Shown piece by piece: positions 25,977-34,461 of a stretch of 63,680 nt of DNA. Source of the DNA: WGAB01 sp964406105 (GTDB taxonomy: Bacteria; Hydrothermota; Hydrothermia; WGAB01); assembly GCA_964406105.1 (NCBI GenBank), contig CAYOQK010000015.1, forward strand, positions 1 through 63,680, read 5' to 3'. Position numbers and translations under genes: made by a program. The notes beneath the pieces were generated by a model that saw nothing but the letters and a program-made list of their open reading frames with translations, searched no databases and was not told the DNA's origin. The stretch's first letter is position 1. Every line of letters starts with the position of its first letter.

Positions 25977-28900
25977 CTACGGATTGGGACGGCATTTCAG
26001 GGAGTCCACGTCGTCCCACAGGAACCGAGCCAGTCGCCAGAGGTCTTGGGGGTCTGTTTGGTAATCCAGGTTGACGTCCAGAGCCAAGGGGTTGTCCAGG
26101 GAGCCGCCTCGGAACAGGTAATCCGCCAGCAGGTCAAAGTCGCTCCAGCTGGCGTAGCCATCACCGTTGGCATCGCCACACTTGCGGTCCCAGGAGGCAT
26201 CGCCCAGGTAGATCACCTGCAGGTAGTCCGAAGGTTCGGCTTGCACGAGTTCCACCAGCACTTGCCAGGATCGGTATACCATGCGGTGGCTCAGGCCTCC
26301 GGGGTATGTGCGGGTGATTTCCGCGGGCACCGGGGGCATCAGGGAGTCGGTGAGGGTGCCGGTGGACAGATCCCAGCGGTACAGCCGGTTTTGGAAGGCC
26401 GTTTCGCTGGCTACAGCGGCAGAGAGCCATAGCTGGGGGGACCACCATCCCCGCACAGGAGGCACATAAGCCAGGCCGTACACCTCTCGGCCGGGAACGA
26501 TATGGGAAAGCACCTGTCCGTTCCGCTGGAGTTCCACCACCGGGCTGGTGCCCGAAGCGAGGAAGAAGCGTTGTCGCTCGGGATCCAGGGCCACGCCCCG
26601 AACGGGGTTCACCGGTGGATCCCATTGGGCCACCACCGACAGGTTGTGGAACCCGTCCAGCCGGAGTTTCTCCAGGGTACCGCCGCGGCCCGTGTAGATC
26701 CAGACCACGGTATCGCCGGGTTCCCGCCATGCCTCCAGGTCGTAGTAGCCGGTGCTGGGGGTGGGTAAACTCAGGGTGGCCACCACGGCACCGGTGTCGT
26801 TCAGTACCACCAAACGATGGGGGTTGTGGGTGGTCACGTAGAAGTACTGGCCATCAAAGCCCACCCCATAGTTCTCGGAGGTGCCGGTGCGGGCGTCCAA
26901 GAAAATTACCCGCAGGAGGTCGCCCGGTTCCAGGGTGCCCCGAGTGGTCTTGCTTAAAGTATCGTTGCTGGGATAGAGGTCGCTGGCCAGTTGGGTGTAA
27001 GCCACGAAGCGCAGGGTGTCCTGGATTTGGGGAACGGTCCACGGAGCAAAGGTGACCACCACCGTATCCCCCGGAGGCAGGGAAGAGATTTCTGCGGTGT
27101 CGGCGTGCACCAGGATCCAGGAGCCGGCCACGACTTCTGTGGAGTCCGCCTGACGGTACACCGCCAACACCACGGGCACCAGGGTTTCGCTGTAGGTGCC
27201 TTCATTGGTGACCGACACCTGCACGCGGAGGGTGTCCCCTGGAAGGTGGACCGACCCCGGGGGATGGCGGAACGCCAGAGGCCGGACATCGTGGAAGGTG
27301 TACAGATCACCGGTCAGGAAGTTCATCAAAGCGAGCACCAGATCCTGATCCACGTTGTTGCGGTGATCCGACTCCTGTTCTACGGGAGTGAGTTCTACGG
27401 TGGAGACCGCCGAGAGCCACCGGGTTCCCTGGTAAGCCACCAGGGTGTAGTAATGGGGCCGAACCTCCATCACGGGAGCCACCTGGGCATCCGTGGGATG
27501 GAGGAGCACCAGGCTATCCAGGTTCTGCCGACCCCCGTAATAGGCCCACACATCGTCCTCGTTGATCTCTGGAATTAGGGGGTTGCTCAGCCCGTAGAGG
27601 ATGCCCACGGGGGTGTCGCCATCCTCTGACTCCTCGGGATCCACGCCGAAGTAGGGCCCCAAGGTGTCCCGGGTGGGATCCTCGCCGAAGGCATCGCCGC
27701 TTTGCAGCAGAACCCGGCCACCCTGTTCCAGGTAGTCGCGGAGTTTCAGGGCCTGGTACACCGAGAGGATGTGCTTGTTCGGGTACACGCCCAAAAGGCA
27801 CCACACGGTGGCATAGGAGGGTAGGGAGTCAAAATAGGCGATGGATGAGGTGTACCGGCCCGCATACCCCTGCTGCTGAAGGATCTCGTACACCCGGCGG
27901 CCGTCGGTGTGCAAGGGGTTGAGATCCAGCACCAAAAAGTCGGTGCCCGGCGTGCCGGCCACGAACACCTGGTTCAGGGTGTCGTTCTCCCGGTGTTCGT
28001 CCAGGAGCGCACGGGTGTAAACCTGCGCCCGGTACTGGCCGGGCGATGCAGGGGTCCAGGGAGCAAAGGTAAGCAGCGTGGTTTCTGCAGGAGCCACATG
28101 GCTCGCGAAGACGCTGTCCAAGTACACGGGCGTGCTGCTGAGATAGGGAAAGATCCGCAGCACGGTGTAAAAGGACTCGGTGCTTGTGCCCAGGTTGGTC
28201 ACCTGCACCTGGGGAGAGAAGGGGGTCCCCGTGGGTTGGTTATCCACAGGGGCCAGGATGTCCACGGGGGCCACGTTGTGGCTGCTATCGGGCCGGTAAA
28301 ACAGGATGGCCAGGTAGTTGTCAATCCGGGTGGTGTCGTTGTAGGAGTACAGGAGCCCCACCGTGCCGTCGGCGTTTTCCATGCCCACGGTGGCGGAGGC
28401 GCCGTAGTCAAAGGCCGGCAGGTCAAATTGGGCCTGTTTGATGTTGATCAGCACCTTTTCCCCCTGCTCGTAAAGCACCACCTGGAAATCCGCCACCCGG
28501 TAGTAGTCAGGGTAGTGTTTGGGGCGGTACCAGCGGATGACGAACCGGCGATTGGGTGCTACGCCCACGGTCCCCGTGTCAATGGCCGAGAACCCGGGCT
28601 CTATCACCAGATCGTCCCAGTACACGTAGATGGCGGCATTGGGGGCCGAGGGGTTGGGAACGGGTGTATTGGTGGGGTTTACCGAGGACGAGGTAAAGGA
28701 AATGAAGCCGTTGGTGCACACGAACACGCTATCGTAGGATTGCCCCCGATAGGAGAAGGGGAAGGGCAGGGGGATCCAAGCCCCTTCGTCGTCTCCGGTG
28801 AGGCCCATGGGGGTGCTGATCCAGAGGTACTGGAACGAGGGCCCATTGGGCTCGCGGGAGTCCACATAGTACCAGCCATCGGCGTCAGGCCCACCGAGGT

Positions 28901-29024
28901 ACTGAAGGGTGGGGGGAGGAGAGGGATCCGGGGTTGAAAAAAGGGAAAGATCGGTAAGGGGTTTCGTTGGTGCCGTTCCGCTCAAGGCGAGGAACACACT
29001 TATCCATAGGCTTTGCAAAAACAC
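25977..29024 (-). CDS. Very large secreted multi-domain protein with dockerin-like C-terminus
   Basis: 1015 residues from GTG 29024, chosen because GGAGG lies eight bases upstream; GTG 29033 overlaps that ribosome site. Signal peptide (VFLQSLWISVFLALSGTA). Residues about 45-245 share a module with the subtilase at 8119 (GWYYVDSREPNGPSF here, YTWVDSRDSAGPSF there; both contain the pattern VGxExxDGxVGLL). Residues about 385-570 match that subtilase's repeat (VLDLNPLHTDG, LEQGGRVLLQSGD). CARDB-like linkers and a beta-propeller-like stretch (about 720-920) follow, then dockerin loops (GDANGDGYASWSD; the second, LDVNLDYQTDPQD, is degenerate). No catalytic residues are recognised. Confidence 0.78.
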   Translation of the reverse strand: MFLQSLWISVFLALSGTAPTKPLTDLSLFSTPDPSPPPTLQYLGGPDADGWYYVDSREPNGPSFQYLWISTPMGLTGDDEGAWIPLPFPFSYRGQSYDSVFVCTNGFISFTSSSVNPTNTPVPNPSAPNAAIYVYWDDLVIEPGFSAIDTGTVGVAPNRRFVIRWYRPKHYPDYYRVADFQVVLYEQGEKVLINIKQAQFDLPAFDYGASATVGMENADGTVGLLYSYNDTTRIDNYLAILFYRPDSSHNVAPVDILAPVDNQPTGTPFSPQVQVTNLGTSTESFYTVLRIFPYLSSTPVYLDSVFASHVAPAETTLLTFAPWTPASPGQYRAQVYTRALLDEHRENDTLNQVFVAGTPGTDFLVLDLNPLHTDGRRVYEILQQQGYAGRYTSSIAYFDSLPSYATVWCLLGVYPNKHILSVYQALKLRDYLEQGGRVLLQSGDAFGEDPTRDTLGPYFGVDPEESEDGDTPVGILYGLSNPLIPEINEDDVWAYYGGRQNLDSLVLLHPTDAQVAPVMEVRPHYYTLVAYQGTRWLSAVSTVELTPVEQESDHRNNVDQDLVLALMNFLTGDLYTFHDVRPLAFRHPPGSVHLPGDTLRVQVSVTNEGTYSETLVPVVLAVYRQADSTEVVAGSWILVHADTAEISSLPPGDTVVVTFAPWTVPQIQDTLRFVAYTQLASDLYPSNDTLSKTTRGTLEPGDLLRVIFLDARTGTSENYGVGFDGQYFYVTTHNPHRLVVLNDTGAVVATLSLPTPSTGYYDLEAWREPGDTVVWIYTGRGGTLEKLRLDGFHNLSVVAQWDPPVNPVRGVALDPERQRFFLASGTSPVVELQRNGQVLSHIVPGREVYGLAYVPPVRGWWSPQLWLSAAVASETAFQNRLYRWDLSTGTLTDSLMPPVPAEITRTYPGGLSHRMVYRSWQVLVELVQAEPSDYLQVIYLGDASWDRKCGDANGDGYASWSDFDLLADYLFRGGSLDNPLALDVNLDYQTDPQDLWRLARFLWDDVDSLKCRPNP

Positions 29025-29168
29025 AGCACGCACCTCCTTCGCAGGCTTATCTTATCGGTGGAGTTCTCAGGCGTCAAGCAATGCAGAGCCCTGTGAAAAC
29101 CGTGAAAAGCCGGATTTGAGGATTCTGCAAGGTGCATGTCTGGAGGCCCTGGGGTGGTCCTCTATGGC

Positions 29169-29196
29169 TTGCAACCCTGGGGGAAGGCTGTATATT
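29169..29196 (+). promoter_or_regulatory. Promoter of the tRNA-Ser gene
   Basis: TTGCAA (29169-29174) and TATATT (29191-29196) are spaced by 16 bases, with the -10 box ending 11 bases before the tRNA 5' end. The same promoter might also serve the regulator gene downstream. Confidence 0.6.
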
Positions 29197-29207
29197 TGAT
29201 ACGCCTC

Positions 29208-29301
<94 letters not shown>

Positions 29302-29332
29302 TTCCATCCACCCTCTCAGCAGGAGTTGGCGC

Positions 29333-32300
29333 ATGCCGGTCTCCTTCCCTCTTCCCTTCGTCGGCCGCGAATCTGACCTCCAGCTGTTGCAGACGGATTT
29401 GGATCGGGTGCTCACCCAGGGCCAGGGGTACGCGGTGTTCGTTTTAGGCCCCTTGGGCATCGGGAAAACCCGGTTGGTGACCGAGTTTCTGCATCCCCTG
29501 CAGCAGGGCCGTCGCCTGGCGATCCTGCAGTTGCAGGTGGCGGATCCCCACTGGGAGACCTTGGCCCATCAGATCCTGAAACTTTGCATGCCCTTTTACA
29601 AAACCCGCCGGTCCAAGCCCTCGGACCCCGGGGAAGCCCTGCGGATCGTGGCCGACCGCCGGCCTGTGGTGTTCCACTTGGACGACCTCCACGCCTTAGA
29701 CGAGGCTTCCCTGGAGCCCCTGTTTGGACTGGTGCAGGGGTTGATCCGTTATCCCCTGCTCTTTCTCTTTACCACGCGAGACCACATGACCGCCCGCCTG
29801 GCTCCCCTGCAGGAGGCCCTACCCGCCGACACTTGGCGGGTTCAGCATTTGGACCCCCTCACGCTGGAGCAGGTGCAGGAACTCCTGCGTCAGGCCCTGG
29901 GGAGCGATCCCCCGAACAGGTTTCTCCGAGACCTCTACGAGAACACCCGGGGCATCCCCTTCTTCATTGAGGAGGCCTTGCGCCTGAGCCTCCACCGAAA
30001 TCTGCTGGAATTCCGAGACCCGGAATGGCACTACCGCGGCTACCTGGCGGAGATCTTCACCGAGCACCCCAGCATCCACAACTTGATCCACAGCCGGTAC
30101 CAGATCCTCTCCGAGGAGGAGAAGCAAACGTTGCGGGTGTTCGCCCTGTTGGGTACGGTGACGCCCCACAATGTGGTGGAGGCCCTCCGACACCATCCCC
30201 GCATGGCCGGGTTTTCCTCGCTCATCGCCCACGGCCTGCTGTTGCCCCAAGACCAGGGCGTGGCCTTTTTCCACCCTCTGATGCAACGGGTGGTGAACCA
30301 AGAGATCTCCCCTTCGGAGCGTCAGGAACTGCTGACCTGGCTGATGGAAACCCTGATGACCCTGCCCCGCCCGGACCCCTTTCTGGTGGCTCGGATGCTC
30401 ACGGACTACCAGATCCCACCTCGGCCCGCTTGGTTCCCCAAGCTCCGCCAGATCATGGGCGACCTGGCCTACATGGGGGCCCACGAAACCGCCGAACGCT
30501 TGGCGAACTACGTGCTGTACACCAGCACCCCGGGTAGCCTGGGGCCGCGGGAGCGCCTGCGATTGGAGATCTTTCGGGCCAAGCTCGTGCGCCTGTCGCG
30601 GTCGCGCACCGAGGGCCTCCGAATGCTGGAAACCCTGTTAGAGGATCCAGAGATCCAGCGGTACCCCGATGTGCTGGCTGAAGCCGTGGGACCCTTGATC
30701 CACCACGCCCTGGAACGCGGAGACCTCCGCCGAGCCGAAGCCTGGTTCCAACGGGTGGAACCCTTCCTGGAGCAACTGAGCGACCGGAACCGCCAAACCC
30801 TGTACTACCTGCGGGTGCTTTTGGAGTACCGACGGGGCGATGAGTCCAAGGTGCAGGAACTGCAGCAGATCCTGCAAACGCCCGACCTGGAACCCACCCT
30901 GGGCTATCTCATCACCACCCAGTTGGGCAAAATCGCTTGGGAACGAGGGGACGCAAACCAAGCCTTGGAGTACTTCAAGGTGGCCCTGGAATGGGCACGG
31001 CGCTCGGGCAGCCGGATGTACCAGGCGTTGGCTCTGCAGAACATCCGAAGCGCTGCCGAGGAGGCCGATGCACGGGATCTATGGCATCAGACCACCAAGT
31101 CTCTGCTCAACCTGGCCCAGGAGGTCACCCACCCGGTGATCCGACAACTGGCTCGGGAGGCCCAGGCCGAACTCGCCCTGTGGGAAGGCCGATTTGAGGA
31201 AGCCCAAACCCTTCTGCTGCAGATCCAGCAGGAAGCCGAGGCCGCCGGTCGCCACTACGTGAGCCTCAATGCAGCCCTCGGCCTGTTGGAGCTCTACCTG
31301 TGGACCGACCCAGAACGGGGGTACGCCTTGGCCCAGAGCTTCCTGCCCACCTTTCACCGGTACCCCTACACCCTGCCCGACGTTTACAGCTACCTGGCCT
31401 TTTACGCCTTTGCCCTGAATCGTTGGGAGGAGGGCTATGGGCACCTGCAAAAGGTGCCCCGGTCGGACCTATCTGACAAGGAACAGCGGGTGCTGGAGTT
31501 CCTGCGCACCCTGTACGCTGTGTGGGAGGGGGAGCAAATGCCCGAGGCCCTGGAGGAGATCCTGGATGCATGGGAAACCCAGCACGCCTTTCCCCATATG
31601 TGGAAACCCTGGATCTTCGCGGGGATCCTGCTGCAGGTGGAACGGTGGTTTGAGCACGGCACCGAACTCCTGTTGGCCCATGTCGGCAAACTCCGGGCAG
31701 AGGCCCTGACCACCACCCTAAGGGCCTATCAGGCTCCCCAGGACTTCTACGGAATCCTGCACCGGGTGCTGGCCCGGGAGAGCGATTACCGGGTGTATCT
31801 CTTTGGCGAATTCACGGTTCTGTACCAAGGACAACGGGTGGACGTGGGGTTTCAAAAGGAGCGCACTCTTCTGGCCCTGCTCTTGGTGGAACGTCGGGCC
31901 CTGAACCGGGACGAGGCCATGGAATGGCTATGGCCTGAGGCCGATCCGGAGCGGGTCCGAGGGTCGTTCCACAACGTGGTGTCCAAGTTGCGGCAGGCCT
32001 TGGGGCCCGTGGCGCAATTCACCGAGCACACCCTGGCCCTGCAGTGGGATCGGCTCTGGGTGGACCTCTGGGAGTTTAAGGAGGCCCTTCGGGAGGGTCT
32101 TCGGGCCAGGGAGCAGGGCGACCTGGGACGGGCACGCCAGGCCTTTCTGCGGGCCCTGAAACTGGCCCAGCGAGGCCGGTTCCTTGCCGACCTGAGCCAT
32201 CCCCTGCTGGACGAAGAGATGGATACCCGGATCGTGCCACCCCTGGTGGCTGTTTTGGATTGGCTCGCAGAACAGGCACTTCAGCAGGGGCAGCCGGTGG

Positions 32301-32515
32301 AGGCCCTGGAGTTCGCCCGCGAAATCCAACGCTGGAACGCCAGCGATGAACGGGGCATCCTGCGCACCGTGGAAGCCCTCCTGGCCCTGGGAGACCTCCA
32401 ACAGGCCCGCAAGGCCCTCCAAACCTTTGTGATGGGCGAGTTCTACGCTGGTTTCTCGCCCCAAGGCCGGGAAAAACTCAAACAGTGGAAACTGTTAGAC
32501 CTCGTTTCCCTCTGA
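29333..32515 (+). CDS. Large AAA-ATPase transcriptional regulator with TPR region and C-terminal BTAD domain
   Basis: 1060 residues from ATG 29333 (AGGAG nine bases upstream). The N-terminal AAA_16-type ATPase begins FVGRESDLQLLQTDLD and has Walker A GPLGIGKTRL and Walker B VVFHLDDLHALDE. A long helical middle (about 380-800) reads as tetratricopeptide-like repeats. The C-terminus has an OmpR/SARP-like winged helix (YLFGEFTVLYQGQRVDV to RGSFHNVVSKLRQAL) followed by a bacterial transcriptional activator (BTAD) domain, ending near residue 1045. In usual SARP/AfsR regulators the winged helix and BTAD are N-terminal; here they end the protein, a layout also found in MalT-like ATPase regulators of Chloroflexi and candidate phyla. 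Target genes are unknown. Its 3' end overlaps the convergent flavoprotein gene by 21 bases. Confidence 0.85.
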   Translation: MPVSFPLPFVGRESDLQLLQTDLDRVLTQGQGYAVFVLGPLGIGKTRLVTEFLHPLQQGRRLAILQLQVADPHWETLAHQILKLCMPFYKTRRSKPSDPGEALRIVADRRPVVFHLDDLHALDEASLEPLFGLVQGLIRYPLLFLFTTRDHMTARLAPLQEALPADTWRVQHLDPLTLEQVQELLRQALGSDPPNRFLRDLYENTRGIPFFIEEALRLSLHRNLLEFRDPEWHYRGYLAEIFTEHPSIHNLIHSRYQILSEEEKQTLRVFALLGTVTPHNVVEALRHHPRMAGFSSLIAHGLLLPQDQGVAFFHPLMQRVVNQEISPSERQELLTWLMETLMTLPRPDPFLVARMLTDYQIPPRPAWFPKLRQIMGDLAYMGAHETAERLANYVLYTSTPGSLGPRERLRLEIFRAKLVRLSRSRTEGLRMLETLLEDPEIQRYPDVLAEAVGPLIHHALERGDLRRAEAWFQRVEPFLEQLSDRNRQTLYYLRVLLEYRRGDESKVQELQQILQTPDLEPTLGYLITTQLGKIAWERGDANQALEYFKVALEWARRSGSRMYQALALQNIRSAAEEADARDLWHQTTKSLLNLAQEVTHPVIRQLAREAQAELALWEGRFEEAQTLLLQIQQEAEAAGRHYVSLNAALGLLELYLWTDPERGYALAQSFLPTFHRYPYTLPDVYSYLAFYAFALNRWEEGYGHLQKVPRSDLSDKEQRVLEFLRTLYAVWEGEQMPEALEEILDAWETQHAFPHMWKPWIFAGILLQVERWFEHGTELLLAHVGKLRAEALTTTLRAYQAPQDFYGILHRVLARESDYRVYLFGEFTVLYQGQRVDVGFQKERTLLALLLVERRALNRDEAMEWLWPEADPERVRGSFHNVVSKLRQALGPVAQFTEHTLALQWDRLWVDLWEFKEALREGLRAREQGDLGRARQAFLRALKLAQRGRFLADLSHPLLDEEMDTRIVPPLVAVLDWLAEQALQQGQPVEALEFAREIQRWNASDERGILRTVEALLALGDLQQARKALQTFVMGEFYAGFSPQGREKLKQWKLLDLVSL

Positions 32516-33124
32516 TCCCACGGGCCACCAAGCCCGATTGCCTGCCAACCGATACAGCCGCACCATGTTCCACCCCAAACGATAGGCGTAGGCCAAGGCC
32601 TCGGGATCGGCCTCCACGGGATCACGTCCCACGTGGTACACCATGGAGTACGGTGGAATGAGCAGGCCCATGTCGTTGAGCACAGCCATCAGATGCATGA
32701 GGGTATGGGCTGCACCGGCCTCCTCAGCGCAGGCCAGAAGGCCAGCAATCTTGCCCTCCAGCAGTTTTCCGGCGTTCTCCAAGGAGGTGAGCCGGTCCAA
32801 GAAGTTCTTGACCCACCCCGAGGCCCCAAACCAGTACACCGGGGTGGCCAGCACAAAACCATCCGAGGCCAGAAGGCTCTGGTGGATGCCCCTCATGGCA
32901 TCGGCCAGTTGCCCCTCGGTGCAGTGTTGGGGGTTGCAAGAAGGGGGATCCTCGGAATAACACCCCAAACAGGGATGGATGGGGAGGTCAATGAGGTGGA
33001 TCAACCGATACGTGCCCCCTGCATCCTGGATCCCCCGGAGGGTTTCCCGGAGCAGGCGGTACGTGTGGCTGTTCTCTTTGCGGGGCGAGCCCTGGAAGGC
33101 CAGGAAATGCGGCGCCCTGTGCAT
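32495..33124 (-). CDS. NADPH-dependent FMN reductase / iron-sulfur flavoprotein-like
   Basis: 209 residues from ATG 33124. Flavodoxin-like fold with the FMN phosphate loop FQGSPRKENSHTYRLL, then PCLGCYSEDPPSCNPQHC, and the second FMN loop ATPVYWFGASGWVKNFLDRL. The four Cys (C-x2-C-x8-C-x4-C) sit where iron-sulfur flavoproteins bind a cluster, but the spacing differs from the classic form. An upstream ATG at 33136 lies inside the likely -10 box, so the shorter start is preferred. It stands alone, convergent with the BTAD regulator. Confidence 0.8.
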   Translation of the reverse strand: MHRAPHFLAFQGSPRKENSHTYRLLRETLRGIQDAGGTYRLIHLIDLPIHPCLGCYSEDPPSCNPQHCTEGQLADAMRGIHQSLLASDGFVLATPVYWFGASGWVKNFLDRLTSLENAGKLLEGKIAGLLACAEEAGAAHTLMHLMAVLNDMGLLIPPYSMVYHVGRDPVEADPEALAYAYRLGWNMVRLYRLAGNRAWWPVGSEGNEV

Positions 33125-33137
33125 GCCGCATATCATA
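33125..33137 (-). promoter_or_regulatory. -10 element seven bases before the flavoprotein start (probable leaderless start)
   Basis: TATGAT on the minus strand (33137-33132), then ATGCGGC, then ATG 33124. The arrangement matches that at 20733, including the shared GCGGC just before ATG. Confidence 0.4.
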
Positions 33138-33186
33138 ACGCAACCCCTGAACAGGGCGATGGAGGAAAAGCCCCGTCGGGGATGTC

Positions 33187-34446
33187 TCAGCGGTGCACAG
33201 CGGCCTCAAAGGCCTCGGGAAACTTCTCCAAGAAGGACTTGAGCACCACCGCTGCAGAATGCCCTAAGGGGCAAAAGGTGGTGCCCTCAATGCCCTGGGT
33301 GATGTTCTGTAGCAGGTGCAGATCGTTTGGGGTGCCCTTACCCGCCTCAATCTTCCGCAGGATCTGAAGGAGCCAGGGCACACCCTCTCGGCAGGGGGTG
33401 CACTTTCCGCAGGATTCGTGGGCGAAGAACTGCACCATCCTGCGCGCATAGGTGACCGGACTGAAGGTGTCGTCCATCACCATCACCGCCCCGGACCCCA
33501 GCATGGTGCGACGGGCGGCCAAGCTCTCATAGTCCAGGGGGGTATCAAACTCCTCAGGGGTCAGCACCGGGGCCGAAATGCCCCCAGGGAACGCTCCGAT
33601 GATGCGGCGGCCTGGCGGCGCCCCCTGGGCCACCTCGGAGATCAGTTCCCCCAGGGTGATGGACCCCAAGGGAAACTCGTAGTTGCCGGGCTTCTGCACC
33701 GCACCGGAAACCGAGAAGATCTTGGGCCCGGTGCTTTTTTCCGTGCCCAGGGTGGTGTACCACTGGGCGCCCTTCTCAATGATGAAGGGCACGTTGGCCA
33801 GGGTTTCCACGTTGTTGACCACTGTGGGGCAGCCGTAGAGGCCATGGGTGGCGGGGTACGGTGGCCGAAGCCGGGGCTGCCCCTGCTTGCCCTCTAAAGA
33901 TTCCAGTAGTGCCGTTTCCTCGCCGCAAATGTAGGCCCCTGCGCCCAGAAACACGTACATGTCGTGGTCAAAGTTGCTGCCCAGGATGTTCTTGCCCAGC
34001 AGGTTCTTTTGGTATGCCGCTTTGATCTCCTCCAGCAGGATGCGGTACTCGGCATAGTACTCGGCTCGTAGGTAGATGTAGGTTTCCCGTGCGCCGATGG
34101 CGTAGGCTGCAATCAAGGCGCCCTCTATCATGAGATGGGGATCAAAGCGCAGGATGTCGCGGTCTTTAAAGGTGCCGGGTTCCCCCTCGTCGGCGTTGAC
34201 CACCACGTACTTGGGTTGATCCGTGTCCTTTGGGACAAAACTCCATTTGAGGCCGGTAGGAAACCCCGCACCTCCCCGACCCCGTAGGTTGGAGGCCATC
34301 ACCTCTTGGATCACATCCTGGGGGGTAAGTTCAAACAGGGCCCGTTTCAGGGCCGCATAGCCTCCGTGGGCCAGATAAAAATCCAGGAACCGGGCCTTCG
34401 GGTTTCCCTGGTTCCTGAGCAGGAGGGGTTGGTACTGCACGCTCAC
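33187..34446 (-). CDS. nuoF: NuoF-type NADH dehydrogenase flavoprotein subunit
   Basis: 419 residues from GTG 34446 (AAAGGAG upstream). FMN/NADH-binding motifs GRGGAGFPTGLKW and NADEGEPGTFKDRDI are intact, as are the SLBB-like middle and the 4Fe-4S ligands SCGKCTPCREG plus the distal Cys in FCPLGHSA. NuoF oxidises NADH and passes electrons to the cluster chain of complex I or of a bifurcating hydrogenase or formate dehydrogenase. No nuoE, nuoG or hydrogenase gene is next to it, so its partner complex is unknown from this window. The neighbours are tgt upstream and the flavoprotein downstream. Confidence 0.92.
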   Translation of the reverse strand: MSVQYQPLLLRNQGNPKARFLDFYLAHGGYAALKRALFELTPQDVIQEVMASNLRGRGGAGFPTGLKWSFVPKDTDQPKYVVVNADEGEPGTFKDRDILRFDPHLMIEGALIAAYAIGARETYIYLRAEYYAEYRILLEEIKAAYQKNLLGKNILGSNFDHDMYVFLGAGAYICGEETALLESLEGKQGQPRLRPPYPATHGLYGCPTVVNNVETLANVPFIIEKGAQWYTTLGTEKSTGPKIFSVSGAVQKPGNYEFPLGSITLGELISEVAQGAPPGRRIIGAFPGGISAPVLTPEEFDTPLDYESLAARRTMLGSGAVMVMDDTFSPVTYARRMVQFFAHESCGKCTPCREGVPWLLQILRKIEAGKGTPNDLHLLQNITQGIEGTTFCPLGHSAAVVLKSFLEKFPEAFEAAVHR

Positions 34447-34461
34447 GAAGCCACTCCTTTC

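Noticed and set aside
8119..29024. Cellulosome components because of dockerin-like repeats
   Set aside because: No cohesin, scaffoldin or cellulase is present. Carriers are proteases and beta-rich proteins, and dockerin-like calcium loops are widespread outside cellulosomes.
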